Below, one piece after another: positions 46,213 through 56,072 of a stretch of 64,000 nt of DNA (its first letter is position 1; each line of letters opens with the position of its first letter). The notes beneath the pieces were generated by a model. The model worked only from the letters and a program-made list of their open reading frames with translations, ran no database searches and had not been told where the DNA came from. Origin of the DNA: Dactylis glomerata (taxonomy: Eukaryota; Streptophyta; Magnoliopsida; Poales; Poaceae); contig QXEO01000143.1 in NCBI GenBank assembly GCA_007115705.1, forward strand, positions 1,760,176 to 1,824,175, read 5' to 3'. A program made the translations under genes and the position numbers.

Positions 46213-46218
46213 TATAAA
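46213..46218 (+). promoter_or_regulatory. Probable TATA box of the GPAT gene
   Basis: TATAAA within CTGTATAAACACACATTCC, about 155 bp before the ATG at 46370. This fits a transcription start around 46245 and a short 5' UTR. Confidence 0.6.
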
Positions 46219-46369
46219 CACACATTCCCGCAGGGCACGGACACCTTTCTCATTGTCTCTCTACCACAAATACTTCGCCATTTTTAGTACTCCTAGAAAA
46301 AACAAGCTACAGCCCAGAGTAAAAGATGACAGCTAGTTGCTGAAGCTTGCACACGTAGGAAGTAAGAAA

Positions 46370-49300
46370 ATGGTATTCGACACCATTCTCCCCAAGATAG
46401 CAGCCGACTGGATCATCAACTTCTACCGCGCGGCGAGGAAAATCCGCAGCAATGCGTTCCAGCACTACCGCAACTCCATCACCAGGGCGTCGACCACCGC
46501 CGCCGCCTCCAGGTGCACCATCCCCTCCGCCATCGATGGGACGGTGGTGTGCGACTTCCACGGCGGGCTCCTGAGGTCCACCGCCCTCTTCCCCTACTTC
46601 ATGCTCGTCGCCTGCGAGGGAGGTAGCCTGCTCCGGGCGCTGCTCCTGCTCTGCTCCTTCCCCCTCGTATGGGCCCTGGGCGAGCGCGCCGACGCTGGCA
46701 TCCGGGTCATGGCGTTCGTCACCTTCGCCGGGCTCAGGCCACGGGACGCCGACCTCGTGGCCCGCGCCATCCTGCCCAAGTTCTACATGGAGGGCCTCAA
46801 CGCGCTGGTGTACGATCACCTGTGGCTGCCGGCGAGGAGGAAGCTCGCCGTGACGAGCACACCGAGGGTCATGGCGGAGTGGTTCCTGAAGGAGTACATG
46901 GCCGCGGACGTGGTGGTCGGGCGTGAACTTCAGATGGTTAAGATTGGGCGCGGTTGCTACTTCACCGGTCTGCTGTGCGGACACGGACCAGGACCGGAGG
47001 AGCTCGGACTCGGAGCGGACGGCGCCATGGCTGACGTTTCCGTCGTCGGGGCCTCCAACCCATTGAAGCACCTGTTCATCCCCTACTGCAAGGTGAGTAC
47101 GTGCGTGCTTTCTACAGTTCCTTTTTTCAAACTCGCGTGATTTCTACAGTATTGTTTTCAATTATTTCGTGTTAACGGTACTAGTACTCCTTTTATGGCT
47201 TCATTCTTTCAGAGTACGTGCTAGCACTTTAGTACTTGAGAGCAACGCTGATTGTTAGTTAGCCCTTACAAAATGAAGGTTTCTTAGGAAAATACATTGA
47301 TGCTCTCGGGTGCCTAGCACATCGGACATCTAAAAAATAAATAATAATTCAACAGAACGGTAAATTTTTTTGGAACCTTTTAGGAACCAAAGATGATTAA
47401 GTATTATACTTGTATAAAAATATTTTGCGAGGAAATTACTAGCATTGCATCCTAGGTAAAAAGACAAAATCGACATGCCAATGTACTATTCACGCTATAC
47501 TCTTCACAGCTTTGTTCTTTCTCTAGGATACCTGGGGATTTATTTTGAACCCAAACATTATATACTAGTACAATACTTGATCATCTTTTGTTTTCAAGAG
47601 GTTTTGGTTTTATTTTTTTAATTTTAAAATTCCTATGAATTTTGGGGTTATAGGGTGCTAGACACCTGAGAGCCAAAAGCCCGTGTCCAGGTTTCTTAGC
47701 CCTATATCCTAGTGATGCGGAGAGATATCGATGTTCTATCTTGCTACCTCTGTTCTGATATATTTTTATATGATATCTATATAGCATTGTACTTGTTCAT
47801 AGTTATTTCCAAAAGTTTGGTCAAACTTCACTTTGCTTGTTTTTTTTATAAAAATATAAGTCTTATCCATGAAATGGAGAGAGTAGATAAGATACAACAC
47901 TTGCATGCATGTCCCTAAAAACATATAGTATAGATACACTCCTTAAGATAGAATGGATTGAAAAAAATATCTCTTAGTAACATATATCACTACCTGTGAT
48001 ACCACACTAAGATACAAACTTTTGCACCAACATGACAAGAAATAACAAGAGGACATTTTCTCTTGAGTACGAGAGAGAGCAGGATATTAGGTTTAAAGGA
48101 ACAAAATAAATATTATATATATATCACATACGTCTGAACTTCTTTAAAGAAATGAGCAGTACTACGTTGTTCTCAACTGTTGTGCATTATAACTTCGAAG
48201 AATATGTTGATACCGCACCACGCGAACACTGTGCGGTCATAAGTCACACACCTTCACTCTTTGGAGTACATTCTTACGCCACTTTGAATGAGGATCACTG
48301 AGTGGGCCAAAAGATATTAGTTGCAGTGAAGTAGTACGTGATACAGTGGTGATAGAACGAAACTCCAGGTTTACTTTAGTTAGGCCAGTTTTGGCACTGG
48401 ATGTACAATTGCACTCTACACACGACTGCATAAACTTGGCTAGACACCGTGAGTGTCCAATGTGATATCCATTCTGTAGTACTCAGGGACTGGTAGTACT
48501 AGTGTACTACTCGTCAACGGAGTACCAGAGATATCCGTTTTGAAGCTATAAAAGGTTCGTTGTCATGTTTCCACTTTCAAGCGGAGCAATTCTTACGAAC
48601 GCAATGTTAGGTGTGACATATAGAAGCTTCTGCTTCTTCCCAGGGCGGCATATGCAGTCTCAGTGCTTCACACCTATACTGATGCAGCAACAAACATACA
48701 TGGGCACCGCAGGACAAGCCTTCATTTTGACCTCACGGTCTTCGCATATATATTTCGGCCTAGCAGGGGCTACAATCTGGTAAATTGACATGATCAATCG
48801 CCTAAGCCTAGAGCTGGAGACAATAGCAGAACTGGTTTTCAGGTCTTCAATTTGGGAGCCTTTATATCTCACCCGCCGGTTCCACTTGTACTCATCTGGG
48901 ACGATCGTAGTGTAGTAGATGGGCGTTTTTTTAACCTCGATCTGGGACGATCTACGTCGAATTACTGTAACAGTTCATAAATGGTGGCCTAGGATTTGCT
49001 CGACCATGCCTTTGAACATTGGATCGGCTGGTATTTCAGATCAGGAGTAAAGACTTAGTACCTACTACAGTACTGTTAGTATCTGTCAAGAAATAAGAAG
49101 ATGCTTCGAAATGGGTCGTACTCATTTGAGAGAAAATGAGCTCAAGTACACGCGTGATCCGTCCATCTTTTTCTAGCAGTACACGGTAGTAGTACTAAGA
49201 GTTTGCTATATATTACTCCAAGAAAAAAGTTTTATAGAATGTGCCGTCTTGTTTGCATAGTACAGTACATCTGTTCAACGAGAGCTACTTCAAATGTTTC

Positions 49301-50253
49301 ATATATGTATGTATCTTCAGTCCAGTAAAACATCTCACAGCCAGTACTGTGGTCATACCAAACTTAATAAACACATGTTATTACCGCAGGAACTTTATGT
49401 GGTGAGCAGGGAGAGCGCCAAGACCGACAGGCTACCACGGGAGAGGTACCCGAAGCCGCTCATCTTCCACGACGGCCGCCTCGCCTTCCTCCCCACCGCC
49501 TCCGCCACGCTCGCCTTCTTCCTCTTCCTGCCACTCGGCTTCGTCCTCTCCATCATCCGCATCTCCATAGGCCTCGTCCTACCCTACAAGATCAGCTTCG
49601 CAGCAAGCGCGCTCTTCGGAGTCCGCTTCCGCACCTCCGGCCGCCGCATCCCCAAATCCGTCGGCTCCAAAAGCGGGGGCGTCCTGTACGTGTGCACGCA
49701 CCGGACGCTGGTCGACCCGATCATGCTCACGGCGGCCCTGCAGAAGCCCGTCCCCGCCGTCACCTACAGCCTCAGCCGACTCACGGAGATCTTCGCGCCC
49801 ATCAAGACGGTGCGGCTGACGCGCGACCGCGACCGCGACGCCGAGACCATGTCGCGCCTGCTAGAGCAGGGGGACCTCGCGGTCTGCCCCGAGGGCACGA
49901 CGTGCCGCGAGCCCTACCTGCTGCGGTTCAGCCCGCTGTTCGCCGAGCTCGCCGACGACATGGAGCCCGTGGCGCTGGACGCGCAGGTGACCTCGCTGTA
50001 CGGCACGACGGCGAGCGGGCACAAGTGGCTCGACCCCGTCGCGTTCTTCGCCAACCCGGCCCCGGCGTACCGCGTGGAGTTCCTGGGGCCCGTGCCGCCG
50101 GATCAGACACGCGCAGGGGGAAGAGCCGGCGCGGAGGTGGCGAACTGGGTCCAGCGACGCCTAGGCGAGGCGCTCGGATTCCAGTGTACCGGGCTTCGCC
50201 GCCAGGACAAGTACATGATGCTCGCCGGCAACGATGGTGTGGTCTCCAAGTAG
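46370..50253 (+). CDS. Glycerol-3-phosphate acyltransferase (plant GPAT family), two exons
   Basis: Exons are 46370-47092 (241 codons) and 49390-50253 (287 codons plus stop), joined as K241-E242. The donor is AAG|GTGAGT and the acceptor TTACCGCAG|GA, phase 0. The 528-residue product matches the land-plant GPAT family, which transfers an acyl group from acyl-CoA to glycerol-3-phosphate for cutin, suberin or related extracellular lipids, usually at the ER. Seen: an HAD-like domain in exon 1 with LLRSTALFPYFMLVA, whose phosphatase motif is degenerate (D62-F-H64-G-G rather than DxDGT). Hydrophobic stretches lie at about 71-103 and 281-319, and YPKPLIFHDGRLAF just after the junction. Acyltransferase motifs are HRTLVD (345-350) and PEGT (408-411). 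The sequence leans to the GPAT1/2/3 clade, by recollection. Rice OsGPAT3 and maize Ms33 are anther-expressed family members, but orthology is untested. The start at 46370 is preferred over an in-frame 46337 codon that is not ATG. Confidence 0.92.
47093..49389 (+). other. Intron of the GPAT gene (2297 bp)
   Basis: Low-GC, GT...AG, lying between the HAD-like and acyltransferase halves. In the plant GPAT genes I recall, an intron falls at this same CK|E position. It holds a probable MITE (47747-47883) and no other recognisable feature. Confidence 0.85.
47747..47883. mobile_element. Degenerate Stowaway-like MITE in the GPAT intron
   Basis: CCTCTGTTCTGATATATTTTTATA at the left faces TATAAAAATATAAG and CATGGAGAGAG-like sequence at the right, with TA flanks (47745-47746, 47884-47885). 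The TIRs are decayed. Confidence 0.5.
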
Positions 50254-50336
50254 ACGACGCCTTCGCTTGCAGCAGCCGGCGCGACTCCTGAACTCGGCCA
50301 ATTTCGCGACCTAGGTTGAAAATTTGGCCTCCTGTA

Positions 50337-50341
50337 TATTG
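50337..50341 (+). repeat. Target-site duplication TATTG, left copy
   Basis: Identical to 55675-55679. It proves insertion of the Copia element into the sequence following the GPAT stop codon. Confidence 0.9.
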
Positions 50342-50789
50342 TGTAGTTCTTAACTCTGCACCTGCACTTGCACATTCAGATTCAGTAGCGTTCAGGCTGT
50401 TCTGCGCAACGGCTCTGAAGTAGTTTCGTTTGTTTAGCGAATAAGCAGGCCTGTCATGTGTGCTTGTACACTGATGGGTCGGATTAGTCCTTAGACTAGC
50501 TGTTAGTTAGGGGCTCCCGTTGAATCTGTCGTGGGATGGCACGACGCCATGATCCTCGGGCGCCCAGTCAAGGTCGTGCGCGAGAGGGGCTGGGATGGCA
50601 GCTCCACTATTCTCGTCCGTGATCCTTATTTCATGCATTCAGTTGTAACAGATGAATAAATAGAAAGCCCAGAAAAGCTGCAATCAGTTGCACGCAGCGC
50701 AAACACTTGTGTACTGTGTCTCTCTCTTGTTCATGTTCTTCGTGTTCTAATCCACCAGAAGTGAGTGAGTGTGAGAGGTTGCAACATCA
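50342..50789 (+). repeat. 5' LTR of the young Copia element
   Basis: TGTAGTTCTTAACTCTGC to GGTTGCAACATCA. AATAAATAGAAAG near 50654 is a candidate TATA or polyadenylation-type signal. In this copy it should drive the gag-pol transcript. Confidence 0.95.
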
Positions 50790-50791
50790 AT

Positions 50792-50803
50792 TGGTATCAG
50801 AGC
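50792..50803 (+). other. Primer-binding site (Met-tRNA type)
   Basis: TGGTATCAGAGC, complementary to the 3' end of plant initiator Met-tRNA, two bases downstream of the 5' LTR. Confidence 0.92.
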
Positions 50804-50806
50804 CTG

Positions 50807-53800
50807 ATGTCGAAGAGACCCGCCGACGCCACAGCTCCGTCGGACGGTGCGGGGAAGCAGAAGGATGGTGGGGCGTCCACGGTGACGCCGCCGCCCGCCG
50901 CAACACGGCGCACTTCTCCCTCGCCGGTTCGAGAGCGCGGGCGCAGCTCTGTGCGCCGCGGCGGTGGTGAGCTCGTGATCCGAGAACGTGTCGTGAGGGA
51001 GGGCTCCGGCTCTACCCAATACCCGACACTCACCCGCTCCAACTATGCCGAGTGGGCAACGGTGATGCGGGTGCAGTTGCAGGCGCAAGGCCTGTGGGAG
51101 GCGGTGGAGTACGGCGACGTCAACGACGATCGGGAGGATCGGACGGCGTTGGCCGCGCTGCTGCGCGCCGTCCCGCCCGAGCTGGTGCGCACCCTGGCCA
51201 ACAAGGACAGCGCCAAGGAGGCATGGGACGCCGTCAAGACCATGCGGATGGGAAGTGAGCGTGTTCGCGAGGCAAAGGCGCAGACACGTCGGCGCGAGTG
51301 GGACGACATGCGGTTCCAGCCCGGCGAAACGGTCGAGGAGTTCTCGATCCGCCTGACAAACGCCATGAGCGACCTGGAGCTTCTCGGTGACACTGTAAGT
51401 GAGTACAAGGCAATCCTTAAATTTTTGAGGGTGGTGCCTCGCAGGTATCGCATGATGGCCATGGCGATCGAGCAGACTGTCGATCTGAGACAGCTGACGA
51501 TCAAGGACCTCGTCGGTCGTTTCAACACGGCCGAGGAGGGCTACGACCTCGACGACACCACCGACGCCGCGGGCAAGCTCCTGCTCACAGAAGAAGAGTG
51601 GGAAGGCCGCGCGCGCCAGCGTGGCCTGATCGCGTCGCACGGCAGTGCCTCAAGCGGCAAGGATCAGAAGGCCAAGACGCCGTCGGGCGACAAGCCCGCG
51701 CACACTGGAGGTGCGAGCGGCTCCGGCACGCGCCGAAAGGGGAATTGCCGCTATTGCGGCAAGGCAGGTCATTGGGCCAAGGAGTGCCGCAAGGCGCAGC
51801 GCGACCGCGAGCGCAACGGCGAGGCCGCCCATGTCGCCGAGGCCCAGGTCGATCCACCAGCGCTTCTCCTGGCCACGGTGGTGGACGTCGATGAAGCAGC
51901 GGCGAACGACGCTCAGCCACCTCGACAGAGCACTGTCGTGGCCACCTCAACTGAGCCGCAGACAGTGTTTCTGAATGAGGAGCGCGTTGTGCCTGTGCCG
52001 GCCTCCGTCGGCGTCTGGTACTTGGACACGGGCGCGAGTAGCCACATGACCGGCACAAGGGACTCCTTCGTCACGCTCAACGAGTCCGTCAAGGGTTCCG
52101 TTCGTTTCGGCGACGGATCCTTGGTCACCATCGCCGGGAAGGGAAACGTGATGTTCCGCTGCTCCGACGGAAATCAGAGGGTCCTAGCAGACGTCTACTT
52201 CATCCCCAAGCTGTGCACCAACATCATCTCTCTCGGTCAGCTGGACGAGAACGGGTGCAAGTCCGTGATCGAGGGCGGCTACCTCTGCATCTTCGACCAG
52301 CAACGTCGTCTCCTGGTGCGAGTGAAGCGGGCGGCGAACAGGCTGTATGTTCTGAACCTGAACATTGCAGCGCCTGTCTGCCTGCTGGCCAAGGTCGACG
52401 ACCCCACGTGGCTCTGGCACGCGAGGCTTGGTCACCTGCACTTCCGTGCTGTGAACACCATGTCGAAGCGCGGCATGGTACGAGGGATGCCGCATCTGGA
52501 CCACATCGACGAGATCTGCGACGGGTGCACCATCGGCAAGCAGCACCGTCTCGCGTTCCCGTCGGCGACCAAGTACCGCTCCGAGCGCCCGCTGGATCTC
52601 GTTCACACGGATCTTTGTGGACCAATCAAGCCTGCAACTGGAGGTGGAAATCAGTACTTCCTTCTGGTTGTTGATGATCACAGCAGGTACATGTGGCTAG
52701 AGCTGCTGAAAACCAAAGGCGAGGCGTTCGTCAGGTTCAAGAAGATTCAGGCTCATGCAGAGGCAAAGCAGCACTGCCGGTTGAGAGCATTTCATTCTGA
52801 CCGTGGCGGGGAATTCAACTCAAACGAGATCAAGTCATGGTGCACGGAACACGGCGTCGAGCACTTCACCACGGCGCCGTACTCACCCCAGCAGAACGGC
52901 GTCGTGGAACGCCGCAACCAAACTGTGGTGGAGATGGCTCGTTGTATGATGAAAAGCATGGCCATGCCGGCCATGTTCTGGGGGGAAGCTGTCAAATGTG
53001 CCGTGTACATCCTGAACAGGGCGCCGACGCGGAGTCTCAATGGAATCACCCCGTATGAGGCCTGGAACGGGCGCAAGCCCACTGTTGAGCATCTCCGAAC
53101 CTTCGGCTGTGTCGCACACATGAAGAAGACTGGGCCTGGCATCACCAAGCTGTCTGACCGCTCACTTTTGACAGTGTTCGTGGGTTATGAAGAAGGGTCT
53201 AAGGCCTACAGGGTTTACGACCCCGCCGGTGCCAAGCTCTACGTCACGCGCGACGTCGTGTTCGAGGAACGCCGCCAGTGGGACTGGGCGGCACAAGCGC
53301 ACGGAAAGGGCGTGGACACGCCATCCGGCTTCACGGTGGCATATGTCACTGAGTCCGGTGAAATGATCGTCGACGACGGCAGCGACATCTACCCCGGCGC
53401 AAGTTCACGTTCGCCTTCGCTCCCAGCCACAAACACTCCTGCCTCGACAACGTCGCCCACAATGCCCACACCGGCCGTGGAGATGTGCACCCCGCCATCT
53501 CACGACGGGGCTCTGGACGACGCAGATGATGAGGAGGCGCCGCACCGCTACAGACGCATCACCAACATCTACGACACCACCCAGCCACTGCCAGATGAGC
53601 CTGCAGTTCCTGATGCATCGTCAGACATCGACTCTGACGACGAGAACACAGAACCAGAGGTGCTCAATCTGGTGGCTGCAGAAGAACCTTCCAGTGTTGA
53701 GGAGGCCCTGGCTACCCCAGCCTGGAAGAAGGCAATGGAGGAAGAAATGAGCTGCATCATGGATAACAAGACCTGGACACTCTCGTCCTTGCCGCCCAGG

Positions 53801-55216
53801 CAACGTGCGATCGGACTAAAGTGGGTCTTCAAGCTCAAGAAGGATCCAGATGGAAACATTGTCAAGTACAAGGCCAGGCTGGTGGTTAAAGGGTACGCAC
53901 AGAGACAGGGGGTGGACTTCGACGAGGTGTTTGCTCCTGTTGCTCGAATGGAGACCGTGCGCATCCTGTTGGCGCTAGCTGCTCATGGAGGTTGGGAAGT
54001 CCATCACATGGACGTGAAGTCAGCATTCTTGAATGGAGATCTCGCAGAGGAGGTTTATGTGCAGCAACCTGCTGGTTTCTCGAGCAAAGAGAGACCGGAG
54101 GCCGTTCTGAAGCTGAGCAAGGCCTTGTATGGACTGCGACAGGCGCCACGCGCCTGGTATGCCAAGCTCGACTCCTCACTTGTCGATCTCGGTTTCGCTC
54201 GCAGTCCCCTCGAGCATGCGGTGTATCGCCGTGGTGACGAAACAAACTATCTACTGGTAGGGGTGTACGTGGATGACCTGATCATCACGGGCACCCACGT
54301 CGACGAGATCAAGGCATTCAAGAGTGAGATGCATCGTTTTTTCAAGATGAGTGACCTCGGGCTGCTGTCTTACTACCTTGGAATAGAGGTCAAGCAAGAG
54401 CACGGCGAGATCACACTGAGCCAGCGAGCATACTCGGAGAAGATACTGGAACGCGCCGGCATGAGCGGCTGCAATGCTTGCCACACGCCGATGGAGGTGC
54501 GGCTCAAACTGAAAAAGGATGATGAGGCAAAGATGGACGCCACTGAGTACAGAAGCGTGATTGGGTGTCTTCGATACCTTGTCAACACACGCCCCGACAT
54601 TGCCCAGGCCGTGGGCGTGGCAAGCCGCTTCATGGAATCACCAAGCCAGCAGCATTGGGGCATGGTGAAGCAGATACTGCGCTATGTGCGTGGCACACTC
54701 AGCTACGGCTGCTGCTACAAGAAAGGGACTGGAACGCCGGAACTGATTGGGTACAGCGACAGCGATCATGCCGGCGACGAGAGCGACCGCAAAAGCACTT
54801 CAGGTGTCGTCTTCTTCCTCAGCGGTAGCACGATCACCTGGTCATCGCAAAAGCAGAAGGTCGTATCCATGTCCTCCTGTGAAGCTGAGTACGTTGCAGC
54901 AGCGGCAGCAGCCACGCAAGGAGTTTGGCTGAGAAACCTGATCAGTGATCTGACTGGACGACCGCCGGAGAAGTTCAAGCTCTTCGTGGACAATCAATCA
55001 GCGATTGCACTTGTCAAGAATCCAGTCCATCACGATCGAAGTAAACACATCGACATCAAGTATCACTACATCCGACAGTGCTATGAAGAGGGAAAGCTGG
55101 ACGTCGATCATATTCGAACTGATAGACAGCTAGCTGACATTCTGACCAAGGCACTGGGAAGGACTCGTTTCGTTGAGATGCGAGAGAGGCTTGGAGTCGT
55201 CAGAGTGCAAGTTTAA
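50807..55216 (+). CDS. Copia gag-pol polyprotein, intact
   Basis: A single 1469-residue frame. Order: gag with the Copia-type RxRRxEW...FQPGETVEEFSIRL region, then a CCHC zinc knuckle CRYCGKAGHWAKEC (314-327). Protease follows with WYLDTGASSHM (Asp407), then the integrase zinc region HARLGHLHF near 538 with CDGCTIGKQH. The integrase core has HTDLCG near 600, HSDRGGEF near 663 and the Glu in NGVVERRN near 700. Reverse transcriptase spans KWVFKLKKDPDG, LYGLRQAPRAWY and YVDD (1154-1157). RNase H has GYSDSDHAGD near 1315, SSCEAEYVAA and LFVDNQSAI. No catalytic residue looks lost. I start at the ATG at 50807; an upstream in-frame codon at 50765 lies inside the LTR and is not ATG. The AGCCTG bases before the ATG overlap the primer site, so the leader is only about 17 nt after the LTR. 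Confidence 0.95.
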   Translation: MSKRPADATAPSDGAGKQKDGGASTVTPPPAATRRTSPSPVRERGRSSVRRGGGELVIRERVVREGSGSTQYPTLTRSNYAEWATVMRVQLQAQGLWEAVEYGDVNDDREDRTALAALLRAVPPELVRTLANKDSAKEAWDAVKTMRMGSERVREAKAQTRRREWDDMRFQPGETVEEFSIRLTNAMSDLELLGDTVSEYKAILKFLRVVPRRYRMMAMAIEQTVDLRQLTIKDLVGRFNTAEEGYDLDDTTDAAGKLLLTEEEWEGRARQRGLIASHGSASSGKDQKAKTPSGDKPAHTGGASGSGTRRKGNCRYCGKAGHWAKECRKAQRDRERNGEAAHVAEAQVDPPALLLATVVDVDEAAANDAQPPRQSTVVATSTEPQTVFLNEERVVPVPASVGVWYLDTGASSHMTGTRDSFVTLNESVKGSVRFGDGSLVTIAGKGNVMFRCSDGNQRVLADVYFIPKLCTNIISLGQLDENGCKSVIEGGYLCIFDQQRRLLVRVKRAANRLYVLNLNIAAPVCLLAKVDDPTWLWHARLGHLHFRAVNTMSKRGMVRGMPHLDHIDEICDGCTIGKQHRLAFPSATKYRSERPLDLVHTDLCGPIKPATGGGNQYFLLVVDDHSRYMWLELLKTKGEAFVRFKKIQAHAEAKQHCRLRAFHSDRGGEFNSNEIKSWCTEHGVEHFTTAPYSPQQNGVVERRNQTVVEMARCMMKSMAMPAMFWGEAVKCAVYILNRAPTRSLNGITPYEAWNGRKPTVEHLRTFGCVAHMKKTGPGITKLSDRSLLTVFVGYEEGSKAYRVYDPAGAKLYVTRDVVFEERRQWDWAAQAHGKGVDTPSGFTVAYVTESGEMIVDDGSDIYPGASSRSPSLPATNTPASTTSPTMPTPAVEMCTPPSHDGALDDADDEEAPHRYRRITNIYDTTQPLPDEPAVPDASSDIDSDDENTEPEVLNLVAAEEPSSVEEALATPAWKKAMEEEMSCIMDNKTWTLSSLPPRQRAIGLKWVFKLKKDPDGNIVKYKARLVVKGYAQRQGVDFDEVFAPVARMETVRILLALAAHGGWEVHHMDVKSAFLNGDLAEEVYVQQPAGFSSKERPEAVLKLSKALYGLRQAPRAWYAKLDSSLVDLGFARSPLEHAVYRRGDETNYLLVGVYVDDLIITGTHVDEIKAFKSEMHRFFKMSDLGLLSYYLGIEVKQEHGEITLSQRAYSEKILERAGMSGCNACHTPMEVRLKLKKDDEAKMDATEYRSVIGCLRYLVNTRPDIAQAVGVASRFMESPSQQHWGMVKQILRYVRGTLSYGCCYKKGTGTPELIGYSDSDHAGDESDRKSTSGVVFFLSGSTITWSSQKQKVVSMSSCEAEYVAAAAAATQGVWLRNLISDLTGRPPEKFKLFVDNQSAIALVKNPVHHDRSKHIDIKYHYIRQCYEEGKLDVDHIRTDRQLADILTKALGRTRFVEMRERLGVVRVQV

Positions 55217-55226
55217 GGGGGTGAAG
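55215..55226 (+). other. Polypurine tract of the young Copia element
   Basis: AAGGGGGTGAAG, overlapping the last bases of the stop codon and directly abutting the 3' LTR. Confidence 0.9.
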
Positions 55227-55674
55227 TGTAGTTCTAAACTCTGCACCTGCACTTGCACATTCAGATTCAGTAGCGTTCAGGCTGTTCTGCGCAACGGCTC
55301 TGAAGTAGTTTCGTTTGTTTAGCGAATAAGCAGGCCTGTCATGTGTGCTTGTACACTGATGGGTCGGATTAGTCCTTAGACTAGCTGTTAGTTAGGGGCT
55401 CCCGTTGAATCTGTCGTGGGATGGCACGACGCCATGATCCTCGGGCGCCCAGTCAAGGTCGTGCGCGAGAGGGGCTGGGATGGCAGCTCCACTATTCTCG
55501 TCCGTGATCCTTATTTCATGCATTCAGTTGTAACAGATGAATAAATAGAAAGCCCAGAAAAGCTGCAATCAGTTGCACGCAGCGCAAACACTTGTGTACT
55601 GTGTCTCTCTCTTGTTCATGTTCTTCGTGTTCTAATCCACCAGAAGTGAGTGAGTGTGAGAGGTTGCAACATCA
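55227..55674 (+). repeat. 3' LTR of the young Copia element
   Basis: Identical by eye to the 5' LTR except for one base (55235). Followed by the second TATTG at 55675-55679. Confidence 0.95.
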
Positions 55675-55679
55675 TATTG

Positions 55680-56072
55680 TTCATTGTATCGAGCGTTAAA
55701 CTTTAGTTTCCTGCATCCATCGAACATGATGTGCATTCTGACTAGCTAGCTCTCAGTCGACGGATCGACTGCTCCCGCTCCTGGTGTCTACTGGTAATGT
55801 AAGTTTCCTTTTTTTTAGCAGTACTGGTAATGTAAGTGCTTGAGTGCTCTGACTGCTTAGGTGTTCTATGTGTCTGTGCTGCTTTTGCATGTACGATCCG
55901 TTTGTGCTGCACACATTCAGTCCAACGCGGCCTGCGAGCAGCCTATCAGCCCAAGCCGATACTTTCCATATAGCAAACCTAGCAATTTTCATGTAGCAAA
56001 CCTAGCAATTTACTGAATTCATACCTTGTGTTGTCCACGAAAAACCTATCTTTTCTTCAGCTCGAGCTTGCA
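55680..56072. other. Former 3' flank of the GPAT gene
   Basis: Sequence that continued directly from 50341 before the Copia insertion. It may include the original GPAT 3' UTR and polyadenylation region. A short direct repeat of TAGCAAACCTAGCAATTT occurs at 55974 and 55994. Confidence 0.5.

Larger units (their letters stand above)
50342..55674 (+). mobile_element. Full-length, young Copia LTR retrotransposon
   Basis: 5333 bp with 448-bp LTRs (50342-50789, 55227-55674) that I find different at one position only (50350 T versus 55235 A). It has the perfect 5-bp duplication TATTG, a primer site TGGTATCAGAGC two bases after the 5' LTR, and a polypurine tract AAGGGGGTGAAG before the 3' LTR. One uninterrupted gag-pol frame fills the interior. 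At the commonly used grass LTR rate of 1.3e-8 per site per year, one difference in 448 bp suggests under about 0.2 million years. It looks autonomous. Confidence 0.96.

Noticed and set aside
46307..47071. 254-codon minus-strand frame opposite GPAT exon 1
   Set aside because: Antisense shadow of a high-GC exon; the plus strand carries conserved GPAT motifs and splice sites.
50792..50803. Possible tRNA-Met fragment (TGGTATCAGAGC)
   Set aside because: It is the reverse-transcription primer site of the Copia element, not a tRNA gene. No cloverleaf follows.
50747..51640. 297-codon minus-strand frame opposite the Copia gag
   Set aside because: Shadow of the well-supported gag-pol frame in GC-rich sequence. 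No family motifs.
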